DNA from: Halobacteriales archaeon QS_3_64_16
Lineage (GTDB): Archaea > Halobacteriota > Halobacteria > Halobacteriales > Halococcaceae
NCBI GenBank assembly: GCA_003021705.1
Contig: PXRJ01000040.1
Coordinates: 1-33,735, forward strand
DNA: 33,735 nucleotides
Reading direction: 5' to 3'
Of the stretch, positions 1-7,241 are shown piece by piece; the first letter of the stretch is position 1; every line of letters begins with the position of its first letter. The notes under the pieces were generated by a model. That model did not search any database, had not been told where the DNA came from, and was given only the letters and a program-made list of their open reading frames with translations. A program made the position numbers and the translations under genes.

Positions 1-335
1 GAGAGGAGGTCTTCGGCCTCGTCGATGACCTCGATGAGGTCATCCAGGTCGTCTTGGGCTTCTTCGAGCGGCCCCTCTTGATCGCCCTGGATAGTCCCGA
101 GGATGTTCTCGAGGTCGGTCTCCGCACGCGTCATCAGCCTCGCCGCGTCGGCAAGGTCGCCGTCGTCCTCGCTTCCGGTTTCACCCCCGTTCTCGCTGCC
201 CGCCGAACCCTCGGAGTCACCGTCGTCCGCTGCTTCGGAGTCCGTTCGGTCCTCCTCGGTTCTGCCGAGCCGTTCGCGAAGACGGGCACTGGCATCGGAG
301 AGTTCACTGACGTCGGCCGCGTCCGAATCGCTCAC
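1..335 (-). CDS. Acidic gas-vesicle cluster protein, partial (gvpI position)
   Basis: This is the fourth minus-strand gene of the gas-vesicle run. It starts at a GTG (335-333) whose GTGA overlaps the TGA of gvpH. About 111 codons are present and the 3' end lies outside the window. The first ~65 residues are very rich in Asp, Glu, Ser and Gly (low complexity). The rest reads as an amphipathic helix (LMTRAETDLENILGTIQ, then DDLDDLIEVIDEAEDLL), suggesting a coiled coil. In known haloarchaeal clusters gvpI follows gvpH, but described GvpI proteins are basic and this one is acidic, so homology is not shown. I see no GvpK, GvpJ or GvpL signature. The tight coupling makes a role in gas-vesicle assembly or its regulation likely, by context only. 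Confidence 0.6.
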   Translation of the reverse strand, partial: MSDSDAADVSELSDASARLRERLGRTEEDRTDSEAADDGDSEGSAGSENGGETGSEDDGDLADAARLMTRAETDLENILGTIQGDQEGPLEEAQDDLDDLIEVIDEAEDLL

Positions 336-952
336 GATCGATCACCCCCTTCTTTCAGGTGGACTTCGAGCACGGCGTTGTGATAGGACGCGGCGGCGAG
401 TTCGGGGTCCGTGAGGTCATGGGAGACGCGTTCTGCGATCGCCGCCTCGGTGCCGACGAGCAGATCGCCGTTCTGACTCGAGATGCCCGCCGAGAGCTCC
501 TCGGGATCGATCTCGGGGACGTCGACGGCGATTATCGCTTCGGTGCCGTCCTCGTCGTAGCGGACGTGGGTCGGGTGGTCGGTGCCGACCGAGTCGGTCG
601 TGCCGTCGAGACCAGTGCCGGCGTCGATGCCGGCACCGACACCGGTAGCGCCGTCGGAAGGACCGATCCGCCGACGGTCGTCGTCGGTGATGTCGTCAAT
701 GGTGCCGACGCCAATCGAGAACTCGTGACCGATGCGCCCGCGCCCGATATCAGTACTCCCGCTACCGGCCGCTCCCGTGCTCGAATCGACATCGGCCTCG
801 ACGAGCGTCTCGAGTGCGCTGCGTAGCAGCGAGGCCAGCCCCCCGCTCTCGTCGTTCTCGCTCGTGGCACCGGTCTCACTGTCGGTCGCGTCCTCGGCGT
901 CCTCGGGATCGTTCGTGGTATCGTCCGTGTCGGTCGTGTCGTCTCGGGTCAT
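332..952 (-). CDS. gvpH: Gas vesicle protein GvpH (Hsp20-like)
   Basis: 206 residues starting at ATG 952-950, which overlaps the TAA stop of gvpG. The N-terminal half is an acidic, Thr/Asp/Gly-rich low-complexity region. The C-terminal ~80 residues resemble a small heat-shock (alpha-crystallin-like) fold: THVRYDEDGTEAIIAVDVPEIDPEEL, then GDLLVGTE and a final AVLEVHLKE strand. This matches haloarchaeal GvpH, an Hsp20-like protein reported to interact with other accessory Gvp proteins and not essential for vesicle formation. Order F-G-H and the 4-bp overlaps place it in one operon with gvpF and gvpG. The long acidic linker is typical of a high-salt cytoplasm. The family call is firm; the precise role is inferred from the family. 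Confidence 0.88.
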   Translation of the reverse strand: MTRDDTTDTDDTTNDPEDAEDATDSETGATSENDESGGLASLLRSALETLVEADVDSSTGAAGSGSTDIGRGRIGHEFSIGVGTIDDITDDDRRRIGPSDGATGVGAGIDAGTGLDGTTDSVGTDHPTHVRYDEDGTEAIIAVDVPEIDPEELSAGISSQNGDLLVGTEAAIAERVSHDLTDPELAAASYHNAVLEVHLKEGGDRS

Positions 953-1206
953 TATCGTTTCACCTCGACCTGTCCGCTCAAGTTCTCGCGGGCCTGTTCG
1001 GCGACCTCGAGTTCGAGTTCGAGTTCCTCGCGGCGCTGTCGGTACTCCTCCTCGGATCGCTCGCCGATCTCGTAGAGCAACTGGTTTTCCTTGATGTCGT
1101 CCTGGATCGCTTCGAGGTCGTAGGCTTCCTGGATCGCCGTCGATCGGAGCACCCGCGCGAGCGAGAGCCAAGGGTTGATCAGAAGGTCGTCGAGAATGAA
1201 CGTCAT
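952..1206 (-). CDS. gvpG: Gas vesicle protein GvpG
   Basis: 84 residues from ATG 1206-1204, chosen because it overlaps the gvpF stop (ATGA) and gives the usual family length. It begins MTFILDDLLINPWLSLARVL, the hydrophobic start typical of GvpG. It then becomes a charged helix (EEEYRQRREELELELEVAEQARENLSG) likely to form a coiled coil. GvpG belongs to the small accessory set needed for vesicle formation in Halobacterium and Haloferax, and is present in minor amounts in assembly complexes with GvpF, GvpL and others. Translation is probably coupled to gvpF. A longer reading frame upstream lies inside gvpF and is not the real start. Confidence 0.9.
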   Translation of the reverse strand: MTFILDDLLINPWLSLARVLRSTAIQEAYDLEAIQDDIKENQLLYEIGERSEEEYRQRREELELELEVAEQARENLSGQVEVKR

Positions 1207-1835
1207 TGATCCACCCCGATCTCCAAATCGACGAAGTTGTAGGGGGCCCAAGGACCTGTGTACCGGACGATCGTCGACTCGCCGTACTCGGCCTCGATAG
1301 CCTCGATCGCGTCGTCGAACTCTTCTTGGTGGTCGTGATCGACCAGATAGGAGCGATTCACCACGAGTCGGTCGCTGAACCGGCCGTTCTCCGCTTCCTC
1401 TACGCTCACGTCCGTGAGGCGCGCAGCGACGTCTTCGCGTACTGCCTCCTCGTCGATGGTCGCTCCCTCCTCGGCGACGAGCTTGAGTCCCATCTCGACG
1501 GTTCCCTCGATGTCCCGCAGTGTCCGGGAGAGGACGCTTCGAGAGCCCCGGAGGACGTTTTTCAGCGGGCCGGCTCCTTTGAAGACCATCCCGAAGCGCA
1601 TCGGAACGACCGTTCGGCCGCCCTTCGAGTCCATGATCTCCCCGAGTACTTCGTCGTGTGCTCGGAGGTTCGCGTCGCTCTGTTCGGGTTCGAGCGCGTC
1701 GATATCCGAGACCACGGCCGAGAGCGTCCGGTGATCGACCGTGTACGCCCGGTCAGCGCCGTTGACACCGTCGACGTCGAACTCGACGTCCTCCTGGTCG
1801 ATGATGCCGTACGTATAGAGGTGGTTTGCGGTCAT
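1203..1835 (-). CDS. gvpF: Gas vesicle protein GvpF (GvpF/GvpL family)
   Basis: 210 residues, full length for the GvpF/L family. It opens with HLYTYGIIDQED, the usual N-terminal strand, and carries the family's VVPMRFGMVFK segment (about residues 76-86) and the C-terminal YTGPWAPYNFVDLEI motif. GvpF is the accessory protein thought to contact GvpA early in assembly and to bind several other Gvp proteins. It is the first gene of the minus-strand run F-G-H-(next gene) and is divergent from gvpA; the 176 bp between them holds both promoters. On the minus strand, possible TATA-like stretches lie near 1890-1900 and 1909-1918, which would give a leader of about 30-50 nt. No gvpD/gvpE regulator genes are seen between gvpF and gvpA. 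Being F rather than L is inferred from gene order. Confidence 0.92.
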   Translation of the reverse strand: MTANHLYTYGIIDQEDVEFDVDGVNGADRAYTVDHRTLSAVVSDIDALEPEQSDANLRAHDEVLGEIMDSKGGRTVVPMRFGMVFKGAGPLKNVLRGSRSVLSRTLRDIEGTVEMGLKLVAEEGATIDEEAVREDVAARLTDVSVEEAENGRFSDRLVVNRSYLVDHDHQEEFDDAIEAIEAEYGESTIVRYTGPWAPYNFVDLEIGVDQ

Positions 1836-1973
1836 GATCTGGTGAACGCCTCGGCGGCGAGCGGCTGGCCATCAGCCGAGTCGTATCTGCTGATAAGGTA
1901 AGAAGCGAACGGTTAAGAGTTTGCTGCCGGCGACCGCGCGCTACCGGATCTCCGGTGGCTTGCCGCTGCGGGG

Positions 1974-1987
1974 AGAAAGTATAATAC
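1974..1987 (+). promoter_or_regulatory. gvpA promoter (TATA box)
   Basis: GTATAATA at 1979-1986 is preceded by a purine-rich stretch (GAGAAA) that could serve as a BRE. The box centre lies about 30 bp before the gvpA ATG at 2012, which predicts a leaderless or nearly leaderless mRNA, as is common in haloarchaea. It is the clearest TATA box in the divergent gvpF/gvpA spacer. Confidence 0.7.
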
Positions 1988-2011
1988 GAGTGGTTACCCA
2001 AGTGGCATGCA

Positions 2012-2356
2012 ATGTCAGCATCCAGCGGGAGACCGGAAACGCAGAACTTAGTCGAGATCATTGACCGCATTCTCGATAAGGGCCTCGTGATCGACGTTTG
2101 GGCGCGCGTGTCGGTCGTCGGCATCGAGATCCTCACCGTCGAGGCACGCGTCGTCGTCGCCTCGGTCGATACGTTCCTGCACTACGCGAAGAACATATCA
2201 GCACTGGAGATGGCGAGCCAGTCCGGCGAGCTCGAAGACCTCCAGAACCTCGAGTTCGGCACGTCGCCGCTGGTCCAGCCGGCAGCCCAGCGCCCCGACC
2301 CACAGATCGAAGACGAGCGACGCGACGACGTCGAGGCAGCCGAAGCCGAACAATAA
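2012..2356 (+). CDS. gvpA: Major gas vesicle structural protein GvpA, C-terminally extended
   Basis: 114 residues. Residues 12-60 match the near-invariant GvpA core: [36 protein letters not shown] and [10 protein letters not shown]. This subunit forms the ribbed wall of the gas vesicle. Known haloarchaeal GvpA proteins are usually about 76-80 residues, so the tail after the core is some 35-40 residues longer than normal. It is acidic and Gln/Pro-rich ([17 protein letters not shown]). GvpJ and GvpM are related, but the [20 protein letters not shown] segment is of the GvpA type. It is transcribed from a strong TATA box 30 bp upstream. The next gene has its own promoter, so gvpA may be a monocistron. 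Confidence 0.93.
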   Translation: MSASSGRPETQNLVEIIDRILDKGLVIDVWARVSVVGIEILTVEARVVVASVDTFLHYAKNISALEMASQSGELEDLQNLEFGTSPLVQPAAQRPDPQIEDERRDDVEAAEAEQ

Positions 2357-2361
2357 AGCCA

Positions 2362-2372
2362 GTCGTATAAGT
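2362..2372 (+). promoter_or_regulatory. Promoter of the small ORF-gvpO unit
   Basis: CGTATAAG at 2364-2371 lies about 30 bp before the ATG at 2397, followed by a C-run and a pyrimidine-rich stretch. The spacing is that of a leaderless haloarchaeal promoter. It supports 2397 as a real translation start and separates gvpO expression from gvpA. Confidence 0.6.
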
Positions 2373-2396
2373 TCCCCCCCGTCTTCTTCCCGTATT

Positions 2397-2552
2397 ATGA
2401 GAGTAGATACCAAAGACGAACCTGGGTCCGGACCGCGAACAAGGGCCGGAGCTGGGGTCGGGATCGAGCCGAACGACGCGGGAAGTAGCGGGAGAGACCC
2501 AGTCGTCGCCGATCGGGTCGGGACCGCGCTGCCGGACCAGGGCGAGGGGTAG
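2397..2552 (+). CDS. Small hypothetical protein between gvpA and gvpO
   Basis: 51 codons plus TAG, ending two bases before the gvpO ATG. The product starts MRVDTKDEPGSGPRTRAGAG and is hydrophilic, Gly/Asp/Arg-rich and without hydrophobic segments, so it is probably disordered. Support for a real gene: a well-placed TATA box 30 bp upstream of its ATG, tight spacing to gvpO, and location where gvpC and gvpN lie in other haloarchaea. I do not recognise it. It could be a remnant of a deleted gvpC/gvpN, a leader peptide coupling translation to gvpO, or simply the 5' leader of gvpO. Confidence 0.4.
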   Translation: MRVDTKDEPGSGPRTRAGAGVGIEPNDAGSSGRDPVVADRVGTALPDQGEG

Positions 2553-2554
2553 GG

Positions 2555-3277
2555 ATGGCAGCGATCGATCCAAGCGAGCTGACGGTCAGCGAGCTGCGAG
2601 AGGAGATCGAGGACCTCAACGACCCGGAGGAACTCCGGGCGATTCGCGACGTCGAAGCGGACGGCGACGACCGCAAGAGCGCGAAGGAGGCGATCGAGCG
2701 ACGTATCACACAGTGTGAAAGCGAGACCGGAGAGGAGTCCAACGGCGACGATGGTGAATCTACTGCCACGGACGACGATACCGACGGCGAGTCGGTCACC
2801 GAGGAACTCGGCGAGCAGTTAGAGGACTTCGAAGACGCCGACGAGGAGAGCAGTACAGTCGAGTCGACCGAAGCGAGCGAGGAAGGGCCAGCCACCGGCT
2901 CCGATGACGAGGACGGAACGACAGATACCATGAGTGAAGCCGAAACACCACAGAACGAATCCGCGGCCGAGGGCGAGAGCACGGACGAAACTGACACGTC
3001 GAGCGAGGGCGACGCGTCGCTCATCGACGTGCGAGACACCGTTTTGAACACCGCGGCGGACCTGATCGGTCGCCGGCTCGATGGCATCTCGGGGATCCAG
3101 CGCACTGACGAGGGCTGGTCGGCGATCGTCAACGTGATCGAGCGCCGATCGGTACCCGACACTCAGGACATCCTCGGTCGCTACGAAATGACGCTCGATT
3201 CGAACGGCGAGATCGTCGGCTATCACCGTCTCAACCGGTATCGCCGCGGCGACACTACGCAGGAAGAATGGGAGTAA
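2555..3277 (+). CDS. gvpO: Gas vesicle protein GvpO with N-terminal extension
   Basis: 240 residues. The C-terminal ~95 residues are a clear GvpO domain: VRDTVLNTAADLIGRRLDGI, then SGIQRTDEGWSAIVNVIERR, PDTQDILGRYEMTLDSNGEI and GYHRLNRYRRG. GvpO is required for vesicle formation in Halobacterium and Haloferax, though its mechanism is not settled. Residues 1-50 form a separate small helical module (LTVSELREEIEDL, PEELRAIRDVEADG, RKSAKEAIERRI) resembling SAP/Rho-N-like helical domains. Residues 55-150 are an extremely acidic Ser/Glu/Asp linker. Haloarchaeal GvpO proteins are often shorter (about 120-140 residues), so the module and linker are additions. A second ATG lies inside the linker (2930) but would drop the module. 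It follows the 51-codon ORF by 2 bp. Confidence 0.9.
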   Translation: MAAIDPSELTVSELREEIEDLNDPEELRAIRDVEADGDDRKSAKEAIERRITQCESETGEESNGDDGESTATDDDTDGESVTEELGEQLEDFEDADEESSTVESTEASEEGPATGSDDEDGTTDTMSEAETPQNESAAEGESTDETDTSSEGDASLIDVRDTVLNTAADLIGRRLDGISGIQRTDEGWSAIVNVIERRSVPDTQDILGRYEMTLDSNGEIVGYHRLNRYRRGDTTQEEWE

Positions 3278-3322
3278 CGCTTCCCGGATCGGTCTCGCCC
3301 CAACGGACGACGCGGAAGGAAC

Positions 3323-4173
3323 TCAGTCCTCGGACTCGGCAGTCGTACTAGACGACCCGAGGGCCTGTCCGTCCTGACTGCGAACGACGTGGCCGTATTT
3401 GAGCAGGCCGACGAAGATCGCCCCGCCGACCGCGCTGCCGAGTACCGTCGTGAGCAGGAACGTCAGGTAGCTTCCAATAGGAACGCCGCCGACGAACGCT
3501 CCCATGAGAATCTTGACGTTGCCGGCGATCGGATGTGGGAGATGGGCAATGCCGATGCCGGTAGTGACGAGCACAATGAAAAGGCCCGGGCATCGTCGCT
3601 CTCGGCGGCTTCGACGAGCCAGGCCAGCAGTCCCATGAGCCAGCCGGTGAGGATCGACCCGACGAACAGCACCCACGGTGGGTGTGTCGTGATCAGCTTC
3701 GAGAGCCCGGTAAAGGCCGCGGGCTGGACGACCCCGAGCGCCGGGCCGATCGTGACGGCGAAAGCGGCGAACAGGCCACTGCCAAGCAGGTTGCCGACAC
3801 AGACGAGTACCCAGAGTCGCCCGAGATCGGGGAGGGAGGAGCGCCGGTCGAGCACTAAGAGCGCAGCGAGGGTCGTGTGCTCGGTGAAGAGCTCCGAGCG
3901 ACCGAGGACCACGAACACGTAGCCCGTTGAGTACGCCAGCGCGATGAGGAACTCCCGGGTCGGTTCGGCGTACACTCCAGTTGTAAAGGTCCAGACGATC
4001 GCCGTTAGGAACAGTCCGGTACCCATCTCCAGGCCCGCGCTGAGCGCGGAGAGGAACAACCCGTCGGAGGGCCGCTCGAGTTCGGTGAGTCCCTCCTCGA
4101 TGGTTCGGTTCAGGATGGTCTCGTAGGACGAAGAGGTCGTCAGCTCGTTCTCGTCGGCCTCTGGTGTGCTCAC
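3323..4173 (-). pseudogene. Formate/nitrite transporter (FNT) family channel, one frameshift
   Basis: Read with one frame correction near 3582-3590 this is a ~283-residue FNT-family membrane channel with about six membrane segments. Family features before the shift: GLFLSALSAGLEMGTGLFL, FVVLGRSELFTEHTT and GWLMGLLAWLVEAAESDDAR. After it: LFIVLVTTGIGIAHLPHPIAGN and GAFVGGVPIGSYLTFLL. At the CCCGGGCCTTTT stretch (minus strand) one base is missing relative to ARALFIVL, so the reading frame enters a different frame and stops at 3463. The start is a GTG at 4173-4171 (MSTPEADENELTTSS), because all upstream sequence belongs to the divergent neighbour's promoter region. FNT proteins move small monovalent anions such as formate or nitrite. 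Either a real mutation or a homopolymer sequencing error explains the break. Confidence 0.8.
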
Positions 4174-4372
4174 GAGAGGATCACGTTCGAGTGGATCGAC
4201 GAACGATCTCGTGGTCGACAGTCCCTCGGCACGCGCCTGCAGGCGTGATCGCGGGTAGCTGGAGCTGACCGGATACGACGAGGGGACAGGACCGACGAGG
4301 GAGAAGGAGGCTGATGGAAGCGAGATGAGCGGCGATCGGTAGCCTGATACCGCCCGACGGCACACTCCCGGC

Positions 4373-4909
4373 GTGTATCGGCCCGGCCACATCGGCGTAT
4401 CGCTCGTAGTGTACGCGCCGTTCGGGTACACCCTGCTCGCCGGTGGGCGGGGTGGGCTCGCGGTGATCGGCGGCGCGCTCCTCGTCGCACTGGCGATGAT
4501 ACCGGATATCGACATGCGGGTTCCGGGAGCAACCCATCGTGGGGCCAGTCACACACTACTGTGTGCGCTCTGTGTCGGGACCGGCCTCGGGGCAATCGGT
4601 TGGGCGCTCGCGGACGCGATCGGCGGTGTTGGCGCGACGCTCGAAGAAGGGGTCGTCCTCCGCGTGGCCACCGTCTCGGCGATCGAACTCGGTGTGTTTG
4701 GATTTCTCCTCGGCGTGCTCGTGGTCTGTTCGCATCTACTGGCCGACGTACTGACGCCGATGGGGATCGCGCCGTTCTGGCCGCTCTCCTCGAAGCGGTA
4801 CTCGCTCGACGTCGCGAACGCCGCGAACCCGATCGCAAACGTCCTGTTGCTCGGACTCGGCGTGCTGGCGACGGTCGGGGTGCTCTGGATCGTCAAGCCC
4901 GGCGGTTGA
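4373..4909 (+). CDS. YdjM-like membrane-bound metal-dependent hydrolase family protein
   Basis: 178 residues beginning at a GTG (4373). It has several hydrophobic helices and the conserved histidine/aspartate pattern of the YdjM/DUF457 family: GHIGVSLVVYAP near the N-terminus, MIPDIDMRVPG, THRGASHTLL (about residues 54-63), and CSHLLADVLTPMGIAPFWPLSSKRYSLDVANAANP. In Bacteria this family is annotated as LexA-regulated inner-membrane hydrolases; in haloarchaea it is widespread and uncharacterised. The conserved His/Asp residues suggest a metal site near the membrane. It is divergent from the FNT gene with a 199-bp spacer and upstream of srp54. The activity is unproven; the family call is strong. 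Confidence 0.85.
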   Translation: MYRPGHIGVSLVVYAPFGYTLLAGGRGGLAVIGGALLVALAMIPDIDMRVPGATHRGASHTLLCALCVGTGLGAIGWALADAIGGVGATLEEGVVLRVATVSAIELGVFGFLLGVLVVCSHLLADVLTPMGIAPFWPLSSKRYSLDVANAANPIANVLLLGLGVLATVGVLWIVKPGG

Positions 4910-4989
4910 GACCCCTCTCCCTCGAACGATCGCTGGATCTCTCGGTAGGAACCTCGCCGAGGTAGCGGTCGGGGCGGGAAACGAGACAA

Positions 4990-5000
4990 ACCCTTTAGCG
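4990..5000 (+). promoter_or_regulatory. srp54 promoter (TTTA box)
   Basis: CCTTTAGC at 4992-4999 lies about 27-30 bp before the ATG at 5023, predicting a leaderless srp54 transcript. The spacing supports ATG 5023 over the in-frame upstream codon at 5005. Confidence 0.55.
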
Positions 5001-5022
5001 TCGAGTGCTCTATGATCCGGTA

Positions 5023-6423
5023 ATGGTACTCGATAACCTCGGCAGTTCGCTCCGGGGCACCCTGGACAAGCTCCAGGGCAAGTCCCGGCTCACCGAAGAA
5101 GACGTCAACGAGGTGGTCAAGGAGATCCAGCGATCGCTGCTCCAGGCCGACGTCGAAGTCGATCTGGTGATGGAGCTCTCGGATAACATCGAAGAGCGCG
5201 CCCTGAAGGAAGACCCGCCGGGCGGGACCTCCGCGCGCGATCACGTCCTCCGGATCGTCTACGAGGAGATGGTCGCGCTTGTCGGCGACTCGACCGACCT
5301 CCCCTTAGAGTCCCAGACCGTCCTCTTAGCAGGCCTACAGGGGTCGGGGAAGACGACGACCGCCGCGAAGATCGCCTGGTGGTTCTCGAAGAAGGGCCTG
5401 CGCCCGGCGGTGATCCAGACCGACACGTTCCGGCCCGGTGCCTACGAACAGGCAAAGGAGATGTGCGAACGCGCGGAAGTCACCTTCTATGGCGATCCCG
5501 ACGCCGAGGACCCGGTCGCGATCGCCCGCGAGGGGATGGACGCCACCGAGGAAGCCGACGTCCACATCGTCGACACGGCCGGGCGGCACGGCTTGGAGGA
5601 GGTGTTGATCGAGGAGATCGAGGCGATCGAACGGGAAGTGAACCCTGACAACAACCTGCTGGTACTGGACGCGGCGATCGGGCAAGGGGCGAAAGAACAG
5701 GCCCGCCAGTTCGACGACGCCATCGGCATCGACGGCGTGACGATCACGAAACTCGACGGCACGGCAAAAGGTGGCGGGGCGCTGACGGCCGTGAACGAGA
5801 CCGACTCGACGATCGCCTTTTTAGGAACTGGCGAAACAGTCCAAGACGTCGAGCGCTTCGAACCCAGTGGCTTCATTTCCAGATTACTGGGAATGGGCGA
5901 CCTCCAGCAGCTGGCCGAGCGCGTCGAGCGGGCGATGGCCGACACAGGAACGGAAGAGGAGGACTGGGACCCCGAGGACATGCTGTCGGGCCAGTTCACC
6001 CTGAAGGACATGCGCAAGCAGATGCAGGCGATGAACAAGATGGGGCCGCTCGATCAGGTGATGGACATGATTCCCGGGCTGGGCGGCGGGATCAAAGACC
6101 AGTTGCCCGACGACGCGATGGACGTCACCCAGGATCGCCTGCGGGTCTTCGAGATCGTCATGGACTCGATGACCGACCAGGAGTTAGAGAATCCCCGCTC
6201 GGTGGGTGCGAGCCAGGTAAGAAGAATCGCCCGCGGGGCGGGCACAACCGAAGAACGAGTGCGGGAGCTGCTCGAACAACACCAAATGATGGAACGTACC
6301 CTCAATCAGTTCCAGGGGATGGGCGATGCGGACATGCAGCGGATGATGAAACAGATGGAACAGGGCGGGGGCGACATGGGCGAGATGGGCAATATGGGCG
6401 GCGGTGGCGGTCCCTTCGGCTGA
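5023..6423 (+). CDS. srp54: Signal recognition particle 54 kDa protein (SRP54)
   Basis: 466 residues from ATG 5023. It is the GTPase of the signal recognition particle, which binds signal sequences of nascent membrane and secreted proteins together with 7S RNA and docks with FtsY. Domains in order: N helical bundle (1-90); G domain with G1 [13 protein letters not shown] (104-116), [10 protein letters not shown] (134-143), G3 DTAGRH (184-189) and [10 protein letters not shown] (242-251); then a methionine-rich M domain (about 310-440) with [20 protein letters not shown] and the RNA-binding [17 protein letters not shown]. The C-terminal tail is Met/Gly-rich ([14 protein letters not shown]). Length and motifs are normal for archaeal SRP54. 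All GTPase motifs are intact. Confidence 0.98.
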   Translation: MVLDNLGSSLRGTLDKLQGKSRLTEEDVNEVVKEIQRSLLQADVEVDLVMELSDNIEERALKEDPPGGTSARDHVLRIVYEEMVALVGDSTDLPLESQTVLLAGLQGSGKTTTAAKIAWWFSKKGLRPAVIQTDTFRPGAYEQAKEMCERAEVTFYGDPDAEDPVAIAREGMDATEEADVHIVDTAGRHGLEEVLIEEIEAIEREVNPDNNLLVLDAAIGQGAKEQARQFDDAIGIDGVTITKLDGTAKGGGALTAVNETDSTIAFLGTGETVQDVERFEPSGFISRLLGMGDLQQLAERVERAMADTGTEEEDWDPEDMLSGQFTLKDMRKQMQAMNKMGPLDQVMDMIPGLGGGIKDQLPDDAMDVTQDRLRVFEIVMDSMTDQELENPRSVGASQVRRIARGAGTTEERVRELLEQHQMMERTLNQFQGMGDADMQRMMKQMEQGGGDMGEMGNMGGGGGPFG

Positions 6424-6457
6424 TCGGGGTTACCGCGCTATAGTGTCGATCGGCCGC

Positions 6458-6891
6458 TCACGTACTCGCCTCGTTAGTCGGTTCGTCGGATGGATCGAGG
6501 GGCAGATCGACCGCTATCGTATCGTACTACACCTGGGGTTCAGTCGGTTCGCCGGGGCCGTGGCTCACGAGGTCGATCATGTCGAGTTCTTCGAGTTCCT
6601 GGAGGTTCCGATGGGGCTATCGGACGCCTCGATCGACGAACCGGCCGTCTCTCGGATGCTGCTCGGGTTCTCGCGAACGATCGCCCGAAGCAACTGGAGG
6701 CTCGTCGGCCTCGTGACGAGATTCGAGTCCTCCATTCGACGGAAGGTTACCTCGAAGTATGGCTCCGTGGACTTGCCCCGGTCGAGCCCTCGGAGCCGCT
6801 CCTCGACCTGCGTTTCGTCGCCGCACTTGAAGCGGACGTGGAGTGCGCGCTCGCCGTTCGTGAGATCGATTTCAGTTCCAGGGTTCGCCAT
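6458..6891 (-). pseudogene. Decayed HVO_A0114-family DNA-binding protein (antitoxin-like)
   Basis: The first ~83 residues are intact and typical of the haloarchaeal HVO_A0114 family of putative winged-helix DNA-binding proteins: PYFEVTFRRMEDSNLVTRPT, SLQLLRAIVRENPSSIRETA. The frame then breaks at about 6648-6655 (GACGGCCGG). In the next frame the family sequence continues as RFVDRGVR, a TAG, PHRNLQELEELDMIDLVSHG, QV, a second TAG, YDTIAVDLPLDPSDEPTN, and ends at TGA 6460-6458. The first TAG stands where Gln is expected and the second replaces the Trp of the usual VWYD motif. One frameshift plus two in-frame stops means the gene is dead unless only the N-terminal part works. It lies directly 3' of the TumE-like gene, the pairing seen in intact loci. 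Confidence 0.82.
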
Positions 6892-6914
6892 TGTCGAGTA
6901 CTTCCTGTCGAATT

Positions 6915-6926
6915 GTTTATATAGTC
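6915..6926 (-). promoter_or_regulatory. TATA box of the decayed antitoxin-like gene
   Basis: On the minus strand the box reads CTATATAAAC (6924-6915), about 28 bp before the ATG at 6891. It sits in the 36-bp gap after the TumE-like stop codon. An internal promoter for the partner gene would allow it to be made in excess of the toxin. Confidence 0.6.
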
Positions 6927-6927
6927 T

Positions 6928-7209
6928 TCACACGCCGGAGGAATCGACGGGTTCGATCGCCTCGCCGACGCGCTTGTGGTGAAGCGGTGCGCCCAGATGA
7001 TCCGGGTAGTTGTCGTACCGGAAGATCGTCCCTTCGTCGTCGGTCCCCTCGTCCGGCTCGTCCTGCCAGTAGTTCATGCTGTAGCGTACTCCATCGGGAC
7101 ACCGCTCCGAAACAGGGACGGCGTACGCTTTGGCCCAAGTGTAGGTCTCGCCGAAGTTCTCCCTCTCGCGAAGGATCGACTCGGCCCCACCCTCGTCGTC
7201 CGCTGCCAT
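6928..7209 (-). CDS. TumE-like (DUF6516) toxin-family protein
   Basis: 93 residues, start ATG 7209-7207. The pattern GVRYSMNYWQDEPDEG, then TIFRYDNYPDHLGAPLHHKR and VGEAIEP, matches the DUF6516/TumE family: a small protein with an FRYDN strand and a closing His-His motif, annotated as the toxin part of a toxin-antitoxin pair. The N-terminal helix (ESILRERENFGETYTWAKAYAVPV) also fits. In haloarchaea these genes are commonly next to HVO_A0114-family regulators, as here. No disruption is visible in this ORF, while the downstream partner is broken. The biochemical target of the family is not something I can state. The toxin label is by family annotation. Confidence 0.72.
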   Translation of the reverse strand: MAADDEGGAESILRERENFGETYTWAKAYAVPVSERCPDGVRYSMNYWQDEPDEGTDDEGTIFRYDNYPDHLGAPLHHKRVGEAIEPVDSSGV

Positions 7210-7241
7210 CGCGTAGACTATCGCAGCGCCGTGTTTCAGCT

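Noticed and set aside
1..335. GvpK or GvpL at the left edge
   Set aside because: No GvpK-type LVELLRQLLERQA or GvpL-type YGI/PMRFG motifs are seen in the visible part.
2395..3162. 255-codon minus-strand frame rich in Ser
   Set aside because: It is the mirror of the acidic linker of gvpO and the preceding small ORF; serine-rich shadow with no family features.
4174..4515. N-terminal extension of the FNT frame upstream of 4173
   Set aside because: It overlaps the start of the divergent YdjM-like gene and reads as Ser/Pro/Arg-rich spacer; the GTG at 4173 gives a normal FNT N-terminus.
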